Made by a program: the position numbers and the translations under genes
The notes under the pieces: generated by a model
The model's database searches: none
Told to the model about the DNA's origin: nothing
The model's input: the letters and a program-made list of their open reading frames with translations, nothing else
Shown here: positions 54,001-64,000 of the stretch, in pieces
Numbering within the stretch: position 1 is the stretch's first letter
How the letters are laid out: each line of letters begins with the position of its first letter
Source of the DNA: Prorocentrum cordatum
Taxonomy: Eukaryota > Sar > Dinophyceae > Prorocentrales > Prorocentraceae
Direction of reading: 5' to 3'
Assembly: GCA_963575745.1 (NCBI GenBank)
Contig: CAUYUJ010014627.1
Location: forward strand, 37,501 to 101,500
DNA: 64,000 nucleotides

Positions 54001-55795
54001 AACAAGCATAATCCTCACCACGGATCCTCACTTCAGCCGCGCACCTTTGGAAAGAAAATGACCGTTCTGCCCCCTCATTCTGATGATTTCCGACCGCGGT
54101 TCTCTGCTCAGCCTTGCTCAGAAGTTCCAGCCACAAGGTCATCGCCAACCTGTGAAGGTATTCGCGGCGGTGGGTCCTCACATACTCACCACACGACCCC
54201 CCCAGACCGCGCAACTGCCGATCTCCGAAGCACCCGCAAGTCATACAGAACTTAATGAACGCTCAAGCCCGATGATATCCGTTCCATGCGCCCACCCCCC
54301 AGCGACTTGGAGCCGCCCCCCGAGAATAATACAAGCAAGCATATTGTCTGGGGCGCAAGATCTTGGACTCTTTTCTGGGCCGAGGTCCCAAGACAACGCT
54401 GACACTGCTTGGCGGTCATCAGGAAGCTGGTGTTGCGATAAAAGAATGGCGCTGGCAGGGGGCGCAGGAGGATTCGGATTCGGATCCGGAACGATTGCGA
54501 AGCAATATCCAAGAACTACTCAGGGATAAGCCCCCGCTCGACGCGGCTCAAGTACTCCTTGCCCTTGGAAGGGATACGATCTGGATCACGCCTTAGTGTG
54601 AGGGGCTTCCTCGGTTGGGAGACGCCCGAGGGCGCAGGAGGAGGAGGGGGGGGAGGAAGAGCGGGGCCCATTCTCCACACCACGCCGCTCCTGCCCTGCC
54701 CTTCGGCCACCAGCGTGTGGCCCCCAGCAGCCTCATCCTGATGAGGTGGGCGGTGCGCTCGACCTGTGCGGTTCCGCTCACGGCCGTGTCGGACCCTCGG
54801 CCTCGGGAGGCCGTCTCACCTGCAAAGTGGTCAACAACTGCACGACCTATCGCAAGCCACGAAGGGACATTCGTTTGCACAATCTGTTAAGGCGTTAGGT
54901 GGGAAGCTGATAATCAGCAGCGATACCATACCCGTACGTGTGCGCATCTTTTTCCCCACGGCAAAACAGAGATCAGCATTCGGCCCCGAAGGTTGATAAA
55001 ATACACGGCCGTAAGATCCTGCATCGACGGACTCGTAATCAGTGATGTAGCAGATAGCGCCGGCCGACGCTCTCAGCGCCAGCAAAGTCTTTGCAGCTCG
55101 CCTCTTGGAACAGTTTGTCGGCGTCCCGCCAACATCCCGCTGATTGGTGCACGCGCACTCCACGCATCTTAAGATGATAGCACTTTGATTGACACTCCAA
55201 CTCGGATGAAACGCCGGTCCTGAACGATCCTCTGCTTACCCCCGATCGCATCACCGAAATCAGAATTTGGTCTTCCAAACTCCCGCATCCTTGACACGCT
55301 TTCAGACCCTCCGAGTTCGCCGCGACGATGGTCCAAGACTCCTGAGACGGGAGAGTGGATCCTGGCGGCATAGGCTGGAGTGAGACCTCTTAACCACAGA
55401 CACGGTTCGGCTTCGGTTTGCGAACATGTTGCGCTGACCAAACATTCATTGTCTTGATATGCCTTGGCCCCCTGGTTGGTTTCGCACTCCCAACCTCGGT
55501 GAAAACATCTTCCCGCGGAATTGTCACACCGAGAGCAAAGATCATCCGACTCCTGCTATCCTTTGGTCTCCTCCTACCTCCATGCCCGAGTCCACGCTCC
55601 ACCGCACGCGATGGAAACAATTATCTCTGACAGGCGATGACCGCTAGGGGCCAGCTGGATTCTCTTCAAGATCCGTCGCAAGGAAGACTTGTCAACTCTT
55701 CTCTCCATTCACCTCCCCAACAGTGAGTTGAAGCACGACCCCACTGCAATGCCTTGACAGTGGTTGCGAAGCCATCCAACAAAGGTGTGGGGGAG
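54001..55795. other. Unassigned complex DNA
   Basis: Few repeats. Frames of up to 148 aa on both strands show no recognised domain. Confidence 0.4.
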
Positions 55796-55930
55796 GGAGG
55801 AGGAAGGAGGGAGGAGGAGGAGGAGGAGGAGGAGGAGGAGGAGGAGGAGGAGGAGGAGGAGGAGGAGGAGGAGGGGGAGGAGGGAGTAGGACGGAGGAGG
55901 AGGAAGGAGGAGGAGGAGGTGGAGGATAAG
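55796..55930 (+). repeat. (GAG)n tract
   Basis: About 85 bp of pure GAG triplets plus GGA-rich flanks. Confidence 0.85.
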
Positions 55931-56074
55931 GAGGTGGCGGAGGCAAGCCCCTGGCCTCGTCCGGCGCCTCCTGGCTCTCGCCCCTTAATGCGCGCCAGAG
56001 GTCTGGGAGGCTCTGGCATGTTTCTTGTCCGCCTCGCGGCGCTCCTCGCAAAGCACGAGGAGGGGGGATCTCGG

Positions 56075-56262
56075 GAGGGAGGATCGGAGGAGGAAAGGGT
56101 GCCCATACCGATATCCTTCCCTCGGTTTCCCCCTTTTGGGCTCCCTGGGATGCCCTCGTCGCCACGGCTGGATTCTCATCGAATTTTTTGCCAGCGCATA
56201 TCCCGGGAGAGGTCTGGGGAGTAGCGGTATCGGTATTGTTTGGTTTCCCCAGAGGCGGACGT
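56075..56262 (+). repeat. Interspersed repeat family E, copy E4
   Basis: Contains CCATACCGATATCC, CTCGGTTTCCCCCTTTTGGG, GATGCCCTCGTCGCCACGG and TAGCGGTATCGGTATTGTTT, ending GGTTTCCCC. This is the longest copy and shows both ends. Confidence 0.65.
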
Positions 56263-56619
56263 CCTCGTCGTTGTCGTCCTCGGCCGTCCGCGACCTCGTC
56301 CTCGACGGGACGTGGAGAGAAAGAACACGCACTTTCGCCCTTCCAGCCCCCTCCCCCAATTTGGCTGGGGTTGGGCTAGAGAACTTCGAAACCCAATTGC
56401 GAGGATGTATAGCAAACGAACACAGGAAGTATACGCTACCACCACCTGGCCCCCCATCTCGAGGAGGGGTGGGCCAGGGGTGGTGGTGATATTTTTGTTC
56501 CAACCGTCCCCTCGTGTCGGGTCCTCGTTTTGAAGAGACAGCGCCCCACGTCCACTCCTCCCTTCCTTCCTTCCGCTGTCCCCTCCTCCTTCCTCTTATT
56601 CCTGCCCCTGCCCCCTGGT

Positions 56620-57300
56620 TTCACATTTCGGCGCACCCCTCACACGTTTCGTGGACACCGAAGGCCCCAGTAGTTGCGCCCACATGCCGCCGCCACCCCT
56701 TTTTTGCGCACCACTCACACGTCTCGTGACCCCACAGGGAGCTTCACCTAAGACCCCAGTGATTGCGCCCGCATGCCGCCGCCACCCCCCTTTGGCGCAC
56801 CCCTCACACGTTTCATGGCCCCACAGGGAATTCCACCGAAGCCCTCGGGAGGGGGTTCGCACGCGGTTCCCCCACCTATGTCGGCACACCCATAACATGC
56901 TTTTGGCCCCACTGGGAGCTTCACCGACGCCCCCAGGAGGGGGGGTTCGCATGCGGTTCCCCACCCAGTTCGCGCGCCCCTCCTACGTTCCGCGACCCCG
57001 TAGGGAGCTCCACCGAAGCGCCTGTGATGAGGCGGGTTTCACATGAGGGTCCCCCGCAAATTTCGGGACACCATTCATACGGTCCGTGGACCAATTGGGG
57101 GCTCTTCCCAAGCCCCCAGGAGGGGGGTGTCGCATGCGGTTTCCCCACCCATGTTGGCACAGCCATCGCACGCTTCGTGCCCGAACAGGAAGCTCCATCG
57201 AAGGCCCTAGTTGCAGGGTCCCCATTCGTCCCTGCGCCCACCTCGGCACACCCACCACACACCTCGTGGACCCATAGGAAGCTCCACCGAACGCGGCACC
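56620..57300 (-). repeat. ~90-bp minisatellite, inverted copy of the array at 1-640
   Basis: Seven to eight units with CTCACACGTTTCGTGGCCCC, GGGAGCTTCACCGA and GGTTCGCATGCGG-type blocks, the reverse complement of the unit at 1-640. Some units carry CCCCAGGAGGGGG inserts. Confidence 0.8.
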
Positions 57301-57419
57301 CTTCCCAGACCTTCGACGTATTGGACAATTGTCAAGGCGACGGCTTCTTGTAGTGTTCGGCCTGCAGGGAGAAATGGTTGGGACTTCTTCGGACGTTGTT
57401 TTGAAAGACATCAGGCGTC

Positions 57420-58440
57420 TGGGGGGAGGAGGAGGAGGAGGAGGAGGGAGGGCCGAGTAGGGAAGTGAGGAGAAGAACTGTGGAGGTGGAGTTGGCGGAG
57501 GAGGGGGGCGGGGGACGGAGGTGGGTGGGAAGGGGGGAGAGGGCGCACGAAGAGGGAGGAGCGAGAAGAGACGGTGATGAGGGAAGGAGGGATAGACAGG
57601 GAGGAGCGGCAGGTTGAGGATGAGTGGGAATAATATGAGGAAGGAACAGGAGGAGTGGGGGGAGGGGGAGGGAGCAGTGGGAAGGGAGGAGGAAATGGTG
57701 TCGGACTCGGCCGCGCGCGAGGAGGGAGGAGGACTGAGGGAGTCTGAAAGAGGGAGGAGGGAGGGCACAGGGAGGAGCGCGCAGGGAGGATGGATGGAGG
57801 AGATCGAGCGAGAGACCACTGGCGGGCGGCTGCTGTGCACGAGTTCCGAGGGTGGAGGAGGAAGAGGAGGAGGCGGCGCAGTGAGGAGGGCGCATGGAGG
57901 AGGGATGGACGAGGGATGGAGGAGTGAGGAAGGGAGGGAGGGGTCAGAGGCCACGCTTGGGGGGGACAGCCTTAGAGGGGAGCGCGCATCGACCCCCAAT
58001 CGCCCACTCATCGCCGATGGGGGCTCCATGCTCCGCCCCGCACAGGAGCGTGCGGATTCGCAATCGGGCGCCTATCGCCGATCAGTAGCGATACAATGCC
58101 GATTCCAGGTCGATGCTTCCTGCCCTGAGCCAGTCCCCCCCCCTACAGTTGCGCCTCAAGGAAGGGGAGGAGGGCCGGCCAGCCCGCGCTGGGAGCCGCC
58201 GCGGGGATGTCGGGCCAGAGCGCGCGCGTGCGCGACACGCGGGCTTCGTGTATTTTACGTTCCCGCGCCGTGGCTCCTCCTCCTCCCCTTTCTCCTCCTC
58301 CTCCTCCTCCTCCTCCTCCTCCTCCATCTGTTCCTTTTCCTCCTCCTCCTGCTCCTCCTCCCTCCCTCTCCTCCCTCGTCCTTGTTCTCCTCCTCCTCCT
58401 TCTCCTCCTCCTCCTCCTCCTCCTGATCCCTTCTTCCTTC
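57420..58440. other. GGA-rich then CTC-rich DNA
   Basis: GGAGGA tracts (57425-57960) and CTC tracts (58270-58435) flank about 300 bp of complex sequence. The frames are Glu/Gly or Pro/Ser artefacts. Confidence 0.55.
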
Positions 58441-58600
58441 TCCTCCTTCCTCTTCCAGTCGTTTTGGCCCCGACCTCCTGCGGCGCCGAGAGGGCGCGGC
58501 GGGCTTTCGGAGCCACCGGCAATCTCCACGTTATTTTGGTTTGGATCCGACTTCCCTGGTCAGGGAGTGAAGATCGCAAATAGCCAGTCAGAGAAACATC

Positions 58601-59014
58601 ATGCCTAAGGGGAAAAGGGGTCGAGACAAGCGCAAGGCACAGCAGGCTGCCTGGGACGATCTGTGGCCGCCCTTGCCTCTGCTTCCTGGTCCGCAGACCC
58701 CCCATGGGCTACGAGTCTCTGTGAACCCATGTGCGACTTGGCATGCGGTGCAGCAGACGCAACGGAAGTTTATTCATAAACCGCCGTCGGCGTTGCTAGG
58801 TGGGTCGCGGCGGTCATGGGCACCTCCCCAGCAAGCTCAAGATTCTAAGGTTCAGGGCTCGGCGTGCTCTTCATGGGCCTGGGTGTCTAAGCCGCGGATG
58901 TACAAGAACACGTGCCTGTGCGGAGCGCTCTTCAGCAACAAGCCACCCCTCGAGGAGGGTTCGGCCAAGGCTGAAGGCAAAGGGACTGGTGGCGGCGGCA
59001 AGGGCAAGGGCTAG
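58601..59014 (+). CDS. ORF1-like protein of the second LINE
   Basis: 137 aa from ATG 58601, starting MPKGKRGRDKRKAQQAAW, a basic N-terminus fit for RNA binding. A short Cys pair (KNTCLCGALF) follows, with a Gly/Lys tail ending KGTGGGGKGKG before TAG. The next codons continue in another frame with an alpha-helical, heptad-like stretch (VEALEVQLEAVIKSKAGTE; FDKVLPQQIKLTMELEKSK, to about 59315), so the real protein was probably longer. Not matched to a named family. Confidence 0.5.
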   Translation: MPKGKRGRDKRKAQQAAWDDLWPPLPLLPGPQTPHGLRVSVNPCATWHAVQQTQRKFIHKPPSALLGGSRRSWAPPQQAQDSKVQGSACSSWAWVSKPRMYKNTCLCGALFSNKPPLEEGSAKAEGKGTGGGGKGKG

Positions 59015-60124
59015 GGCGTGGAGGCGCTCGAGGTCCAGCTCGAGGCGGTCATCAAGTCAAAGGCTGGCACGGAACAGGCCAAGGCGGTCCAGATCCAACT
59101 GGCGGCAACTCGTGCTGCTGCTCCTGTAGATGGACAAAACTCTGTTCCTCACGCAGCAGGTGGCAGCGGAGGCTGCTCATGTCAAGCGGGCTCAGGCGGC
59201 ATTCGACAAAGTACTGCCTCAGCAGATCAAGCTGACCATGGAGCTCGAGAAGAGCAAAAAGACCTTGCGGGAAGCGGCGGCGAGTTCGGCGGAGGCTGAG
59301 CAGAAGTGGGCCACTCTTTTATTGTTTCTTGGTGCCGCCGAAGCCGAGTACACAGACTCCTGGCCAGACGCCAGGCAGCACCATCTACTTGTCTGTTCGC
59401 TTGTCGACTCCGAGTGCGGATGAGTTTTGTTTGTTATCTCCCTGGGTGCCGAGTTCAGTAATCATGATGGGCCGCTCGAGGGTGAGGATCGGTTCCCTTG
59501 ACTCCCGTCCACCTGCTGCTGTGCGCTGCTTGCCGTGCTCTCCCTCCTTCCTGCTTTGCTGCCTCCTCTCTCGTTTGCTTTCCCGCCTCTCTCCGTGCTG
59601 CTCTCGCCTTTTTCTCGTTCCTCCCAGCCGTCTGTGTCCCTCGCTTTGCTGGTGCTGCTGATGTCTATCCGGTCCGCTGTCATTATCCCACCTTCTCTAA
59701 GTTATAGCTCCATGGAGTGGAGGTGCGGTTCTGGCAGGTTGCGCCATTCAGTGTTCGGTTCTTGGGACTTGGGGCTTGTTTTGCTATGGGGGAAAAACGA
59801 TGCTCGAACCTGGAGCGCTTGGCGCGGCCCCAGGCGCAGCCGCGGGCTCGCAGCCAAGCGGCCCACAGCCAGGGGCTGCTTCTGAGGGATGCCCACAGGG
59901 TGATTCGTCCAGGCGGCTCGCAGGACGGCCACTGAGTCCAAGTAGACGGGGAAAGCCGAGGCCATGCTGCCATGCTGGCAGAGGCTGGGTCGGCAGCGGA
60001 GGTTTTTTCTGGGTCTCGTCTTTAGCGCGTGGTCGCCCCTCGGCTCAGGCGGGTGCGATAGTCGAGGGGCCATCCCGCCAGTTACCCCATCGAGTTCGGC
60101 CCCTGCGTTTAAGATCAGGATGTT

Positions 60125-60885
60125 CGCGCTCGAGGAGCCCCTGTCGTCGGAAGCGATGGCGGTCATGTTGCGTGCAACTTTGCTGATTTCCTGGAAGATA
60201 CCAGGTGTGCGGCTTCGACTAGCAGTCTGCATCTTGATGTGGGCACGCAGCGTACCCGACTGGTTTCGAATATTTCGTCTTCTTCGGTTTCTGCTTCAAC
60301 GGACATTTCTCTTTTGTCCCACGTGGTACAGGGGATCCGGGGTGGTTCAAAGCATGACGTCTGTGTTCGAGGAGCCCCTGTCGTCGGAGATGATGGAGCT
60401 CGCGTTGCGTGCGACCTTCCTGATTTCGCCGTTGATACCAGGTGTGTTTCCTCAACTTGCAGTCTGCAAAGGGATGCGGGCACCCTTGTTGCCCGAATGG
60501 ATTTGAGTGCGCCGTCTCTTCCGGTTTCTGCGTCGACGGGCGTCGAACTACGGTCCCTTGAGATAGTGGAGACCCCCCTGGCTCAGACACTGGCCCCATC
60601 CTGGAGGGGGCGGGCAGCTCGCCGCGTACTCACCTTGTTCGGCATCCCCCGTCGGCTGGGCCAGGCGGTTGGAGGCAGCCCGCTACTATTGCCCTTCTGT
60701 CCGCGTTGCCTGACTACTCGAGTCCGCGGTCTGGGGCGCGCATGGGAGACGGGCGGTCTCTTGGGGCACCGCGGGCTCATCAGCAAAACTCCGATGATGT
60801 AAAGACCCCTGTCGTGCGAGGTGCTGCTGGCGTCGCGCGCAACCCTGCCGCAGTTGGCACCAGGTGTACCCTTCAGGAGGTGGAT
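60125..60885 (+). repeat. ~237-bp imperfect tandem repeat inside the second LINE
   Basis: Copies share GAGGAGCCCCTGTCGTCGGA, TTGCGTGC, CTGATTTC, GATACCAGGTGTG and CAGTCTGC, beginning near 60131 and 60368. A diverged third copy lies near 60805 (CCCCTGTCGTGCGAGG, CACCAGGTGTACCC). Confidence 0.65.
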
Positions 60886-60894
60886 GGATCCAAG

Positions 60895-61595
60895 CGCGTC
60901 CTCTACATGCGAAACTTGGGGGGCTGGGGTCCAGCTGCTCAGTCTGCATATCAAGCGCGCAAGGCTGATATGTGGGTCTTCCCAGAAACCCATGTCGAGG
61001 CTGCCTCGTCACATGGTTTGCTTCATGATTGGCGTGAGGCTGGCTGTGTGGGCGTCCTCGTGGCCTACGCCTTCAACGGCAAACAGATGGCGGGAGGTGT
61101 TGTCATGGGTGCCCTCGGGAGATTCCGCTTCCAATTCATGTGGCATTTGGAAGATTCTCGTTGGCCGAGCTGGTTTGCGTGACTTGGATCGTGGCCGCGA
61201 GGAGCCAGGTCTAGATGTTTCGTGATATGGCTATCCTCCAGCTCAGGGCCCAAGGTCGGGCTCTCCTGATTGTTGCATGTTACATGGCTTCGTCAGCAGG
61301 GCCCAAGATTAATGTTCCGAGGTTGGCGAACGCGGGGGCTTTCATCAGCGCAGTTCAGGGGCCTTGGATTGCCATTCGAGATTGGAACATAACCCCTCAG
61401 GAGTTGGCTTCTGCTGGGAGGTTGTCTCTTGTGAGTGGTGCGGCTGTGGTGCCGTCTATTATTCAGTGCATTTGTGCGCTGGGCAGTGGGCGTCTGCTGG
61501 ATTGCCTCGTGGCCTCGCAGCAGGCTCTTCCTTGGTTGTCTGGAGTTGAGGCTGACGTCGAGGCAGTCTGTGGAGCAGTTCGAAAGGCCCATTAA
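60895..61595 (+). pseudogene. EEP endonuclease remnant of the second LINE
   Basis: Frame 1 (to 61182) reads RVLYMRNLGGWG, MWVFPETHV (E of the QE/PETH position) and GVLVAYAF. Frame 3 (61215-61595) reads LIVACYMASS, WIAIRDWNITPQEL and GRLLDCLVASQQA. The layout matches a LINE endonuclease, but the G-D-W-N block reads RDWN and the Asp of the LDY(F)V block is followed by Cys. A frameshift near 61190 separates the halves. Confidence 0.65.
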
Positions 61596-61842
61596 GGACG
61601 CCATGCGGCCCCCGATTTCGACATCAGCCGCGCCCGAGCGCGCCGCGCGCGAGCTCCCAGAAATTCCCACGCCCTGGCAGGCCGAGGGCCAAAGCTGATC
61701 CCGATAACGAACGGTCGGCAGCTCGCGCAGCAGCGGCGGCGGCGCGAGAGGCCAGGGCTGCCGACGCCCTGCCGACGGCGCCTTCTGCGCCGCGTGCCCG
61801 GGGCCTCCCCGTCGGAAACTTTGCGTCGAGAGCCCACCTCCC

Positions 61843-63000
61843 TTGCAGTATTCCTTCGTTGCAGACGAGGGTGGGGGTTCACGGATGATGACGAACCGAA
61901 TGATGTCCCTGGCGAGGGGGGGGGGCGAGCAGGCGGCCGTCCTTGACGCCGAGGTGGACACGTTCGATTCTATGAATGTTCTCCGCCAGATTGCTCAGCA
62001 GTCCTTAGCTTGTCAGTCGACGCCAGATGCGCCTTCAGCCATGGGCAGTCGCTTCGCCGAGTGGGTCTCTCAACTTGAATTGCGCTATGCCGAGTTGTAT
62101 AAGATTGGCCCGTTGGAAAGGGGAAACACTCTTAACGGGGCCGAGGTGGGGGGACCTCGTCGCGTTGCGTCTGCAGCATCGAGGCCCAACGCCGCCGCCG
62201 CCGACTCGAGTGCTCGGCGGCGGGCCACGGTGGCAAACCTCTTGGTCGCGTCGGTCTGGCAGGGGAGGGGTAGGGCTGGCCCCCTCGAGCTCGGCGTCTT
62301 CGCGACCAGCTTCGGAACCTGGCGGGGTCAATCCCTCTGCCTCAGACTGTTATCTTACCTGGTAGACGTCGTGATCGTTGGCTTCTTGGTCTTCGTGCTC
62401 TTGGGGGCGCGACGCCAGTGCGCGGGCGGCGCCCGCGGCGCGTCTGACCGGGCCCAACGGGCCGCGGCTCGGCAGCGGCAGCAGGCTTTTCGTGATTGGG
62501 TTTGCAAGCGATTTGTCCAAGGACGCGGGGGATTGCGCCGTGTTGTTCGCGACTCCAGGGCTGAAGTTTGCGAAGTGCGCATTGGTGGTGAGATTTCGTT
62601 GGGTGCTGCCTCTGCGATGGAGGCCGAGGCCCAGGCGTGGTCTGCCTCATGGGCTCTCGACGCTTTTGATGGCCAGCGGGCTCTGCGAGCATCGACGCGC
62701 GCTCGGGAACTGGCCGCGCGGCTGTCCTTGGACCCTCTCGCCCTGGAACAGCTCGAGGCCGCGCTGCAGCGCGCTTCGCCGCGCAAGGCGAGAGGTGTCG
62801 ACGCCGTCGGGCAGCGAGGCGCCTGGTGGCTACTGGAGTCGGACAGGGCCGCCCTGCTGGATTTCTGCGCGCAGTTGGGTCTCGGGTTGCACGGCCGCGG
62901 CAGCGGCCCACTGTGCTGGTCGTTATGCTTCGCAAGCCTGATGCGCGCAAGGGCCGCGCCATCGGATTGTTCGCCTGGCGGGCCGCCCGCGGAGTCGAAT
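61843..63000 (+). pseudogene. Pre-RT linker of the second LINE
   Basis: An open frame with FAEWVSQLELRYAEL, AFRDWVCKRFVQGRGGLRRVV, LSLDPLALEQLEAALQR and SPRKARGVDAVGQRG, the helical linker and fingers entry found between endonuclease and RT in dinoflagellate LINEs. After about 62950 the expected RT motifs do not appear. Confidence 0.55.
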
Positions 63001-63399
63001 GAGGTCTCGGCCCGCGGAGTCTCGGGCCCAGTCCCGCTCGGGCCCTCGGGGCGCCGCTTTCGGGGGCAACAGCGCCCTGCGCGAGGCATTGCTCAGGCGC
63101 CATGCTGGCGAAGTTGCTTCGTTTGCTTTGCTGCAGGAGTGTTGCTGAGCATCAGTGCGCTGAGACGTTGAAGCTTTCTATGATGCTGATAGGTGGGAAA
63201 ATGTCGTGGCTCGCGCCGTCGCGCCGGACTTTCCGCCGCGCCCCTCGGCCCTTGAAGGCGTCCCCCGCGCGGGGCCCAGGGCGCCGCGCGACGGGGGGCG
63301 CCGCGCCCCCCCCCCCCCTCGTCATTCCTCGCGGAGGCCTCGGGCCTGGAGTTCGGAGGGCCCCCGGCTTCTCGAAGTGTCAGATGTCTGAGAACAGCT

Positions 63400-63915
63400 C
63401 GTTAGTCATCCTTCGCGCTTGGATTGATGAGGTCACGCTGCGAGCTGAAGGCCCGCAGCGCGGTGTAATTCGTGAGTCGAGGCTGGCCTCGCGTTTGCCG
63501 AGCGCGCGGCCGAGCGGCTCACGCTTGCCAGTGAGTCGACGACTGTGGCATCTGAGCTTTCCGCGGCGCGAGAGATTCAAGCCGAGCTGGGGCCGAGCGG
63601 CGCCCAGGCGCGGGCGGCCTCGCTTGTAGCCGACCCTGGCATCGAGCGAGGAAGTGGGGTCTCTGGAGCCATGCCCGGGCATCCTGGTCGGAGTGGCAAG
63701 GCGCGGAGGCGCGCCCATCGAATTCATTGGCGGCAGTGGCTCCTAGGAAGATCGGGGCGCGTTCAGTCGTCGCTGGGGCTCGGCCGCAGGCTTCCCACGC
63801 TTGGAAGGATGCTGGGGTCGCGCCTGCGGCCCCCCAGCAGTGGCGACGAGCCCTGGCCAGAACTCTCGAGATAGGCGCAGCAGGACGCTGCCTCGAGACC
63901 TTGCTGGCACTCTAG
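63400..63915 (+). pseudogene. RT thumb fragment of the second LINE
   Basis: Reads ASELSAAREIQAELGPSGAQ and SLVADPGIERGSG in frame 2, then VVAGARPQASHAWKDAGVA and LARTLEIGAAGRCLETLLAL in frame 1, ending TAG 63913-63915. These correspond to the post-palm region of LINE RT. Confidence 0.55.
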
Positions 63916-64000
63916 GTGTGAGACAAGGGGCACTGTGTTTTTTCTATTGTTCCAGCTATTGGATTCTTGGTTTTCATATTGTGGCCATTATTTATGATGC

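Larger units (their letters stand above)
58601..63915 (+). mobile_element. Second LINE, decayed and lacking the RT palm
   Basis: In order: ORF1-like protein, coiled-coil segment, tandem repeat zone, EEP endonuclease remnants, pre-RT linker ending KARGVDAVG (a K-x-x-G-x-D-x-x-x block), then directly the thumb region (SLVADPGIERGSG; LEIGAAGRCLETL near 63870-63905). The RT motifs A-C are missing between about 62950 and 63400. It has frame changes throughout. It is a different family from the SL-tagged LINE; no spliced leader precedes it and no target-site duplication is visible, as the element may continue past the window. Confidence 0.7.

Noticed and set aside
58525-58550. ATTTTGGTTTGG resembling the spliced leader upstream of the second LINE
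   Set aside because: Only a partial match to dinoSL; too weak to claim a relict leader.

Overview
The window looks like nuclear DNA of a dinoflagellate. It is GC-rich, gene-poor and repeat-dense, and it contains an exact genomic copy of the 22-nt dinoflagellate spliced leader (dinoSL) at 6810-6831. A GC-rich genus such as Prorocentrum is possible, but the genus is inference. Only two host genes can be supported, both on the + strand: an ExoIII/APE1-type AP endonuclease with introns (16146-18942), and a CAX-type Ca2+/H+ antiporter (42799-44456, one intron near the 3' end).

Layout. 1-6.8 kb: a ~90-bp minisatellite, triplet and dinucleotide repeats, and a TTGGGGGCCTC minisatellite. 6.8-13.1 kb: a full-length non-LTR retrotransposon (LINE) with zinc-ribbon ORF1, EEP endonuclease, RT, RNase H and a C-terminal zinc ribbon. 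It starts exactly at the dinoSL and is bounded by a 17-bp target-site duplication, so it is a cDNA of a trans-spliced mRNA inserted in the minisatellite. 13.1-16 kb: more of that minisatellite in both orientations, and CA-rich DNA. 16.1-18.9 kb: the AP endonuclease. 19-42 kb: simple repeats, small terminal-inverted-repeat (TIR) elements and decayed LINE fragments (24.4-25.1 kb minus strand; 36.4-38.1 kb plus strand). 42.8-44.5 kb: CAX. 45-58 kb: a decayed RT fragment, long (AGT)n and (GAT)n arrays, minisatellites and foldbacks. 58.6-63.9 kb: a second, decayed LINE with its RT palm deleted.

The most notable pattern is a set of short non-autonomous TIR elements (families A-E here), some of which act as introns. 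In the AP endonuclease, intron 2 is a 152-bp near-perfect hairpin flanked by a 7-bp duplication; removing the hairpin plus one repeat copy restores the conserved protein exactly. Intron 3 holds three further TIR elements. In CAX, a family C element interrupts the last coding segment, supplies an in-frame stop inside its TIR, and is removable as a GT-AG intron whose ends come from the flanking GTTCAT repeat. Related copies lie outside genes. This is the signature expected of introner elements (intron-generating DNA transposons). Together with the spliced-leader-tagged LINE, it shows RNA-mediated and DNA-mediated insertion shaping the same window.

Most long open frames here are GC-rich or triplet-repeat artefacts and are not annotated as genes. 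All homology calls are from reading motifs; no database search was run.
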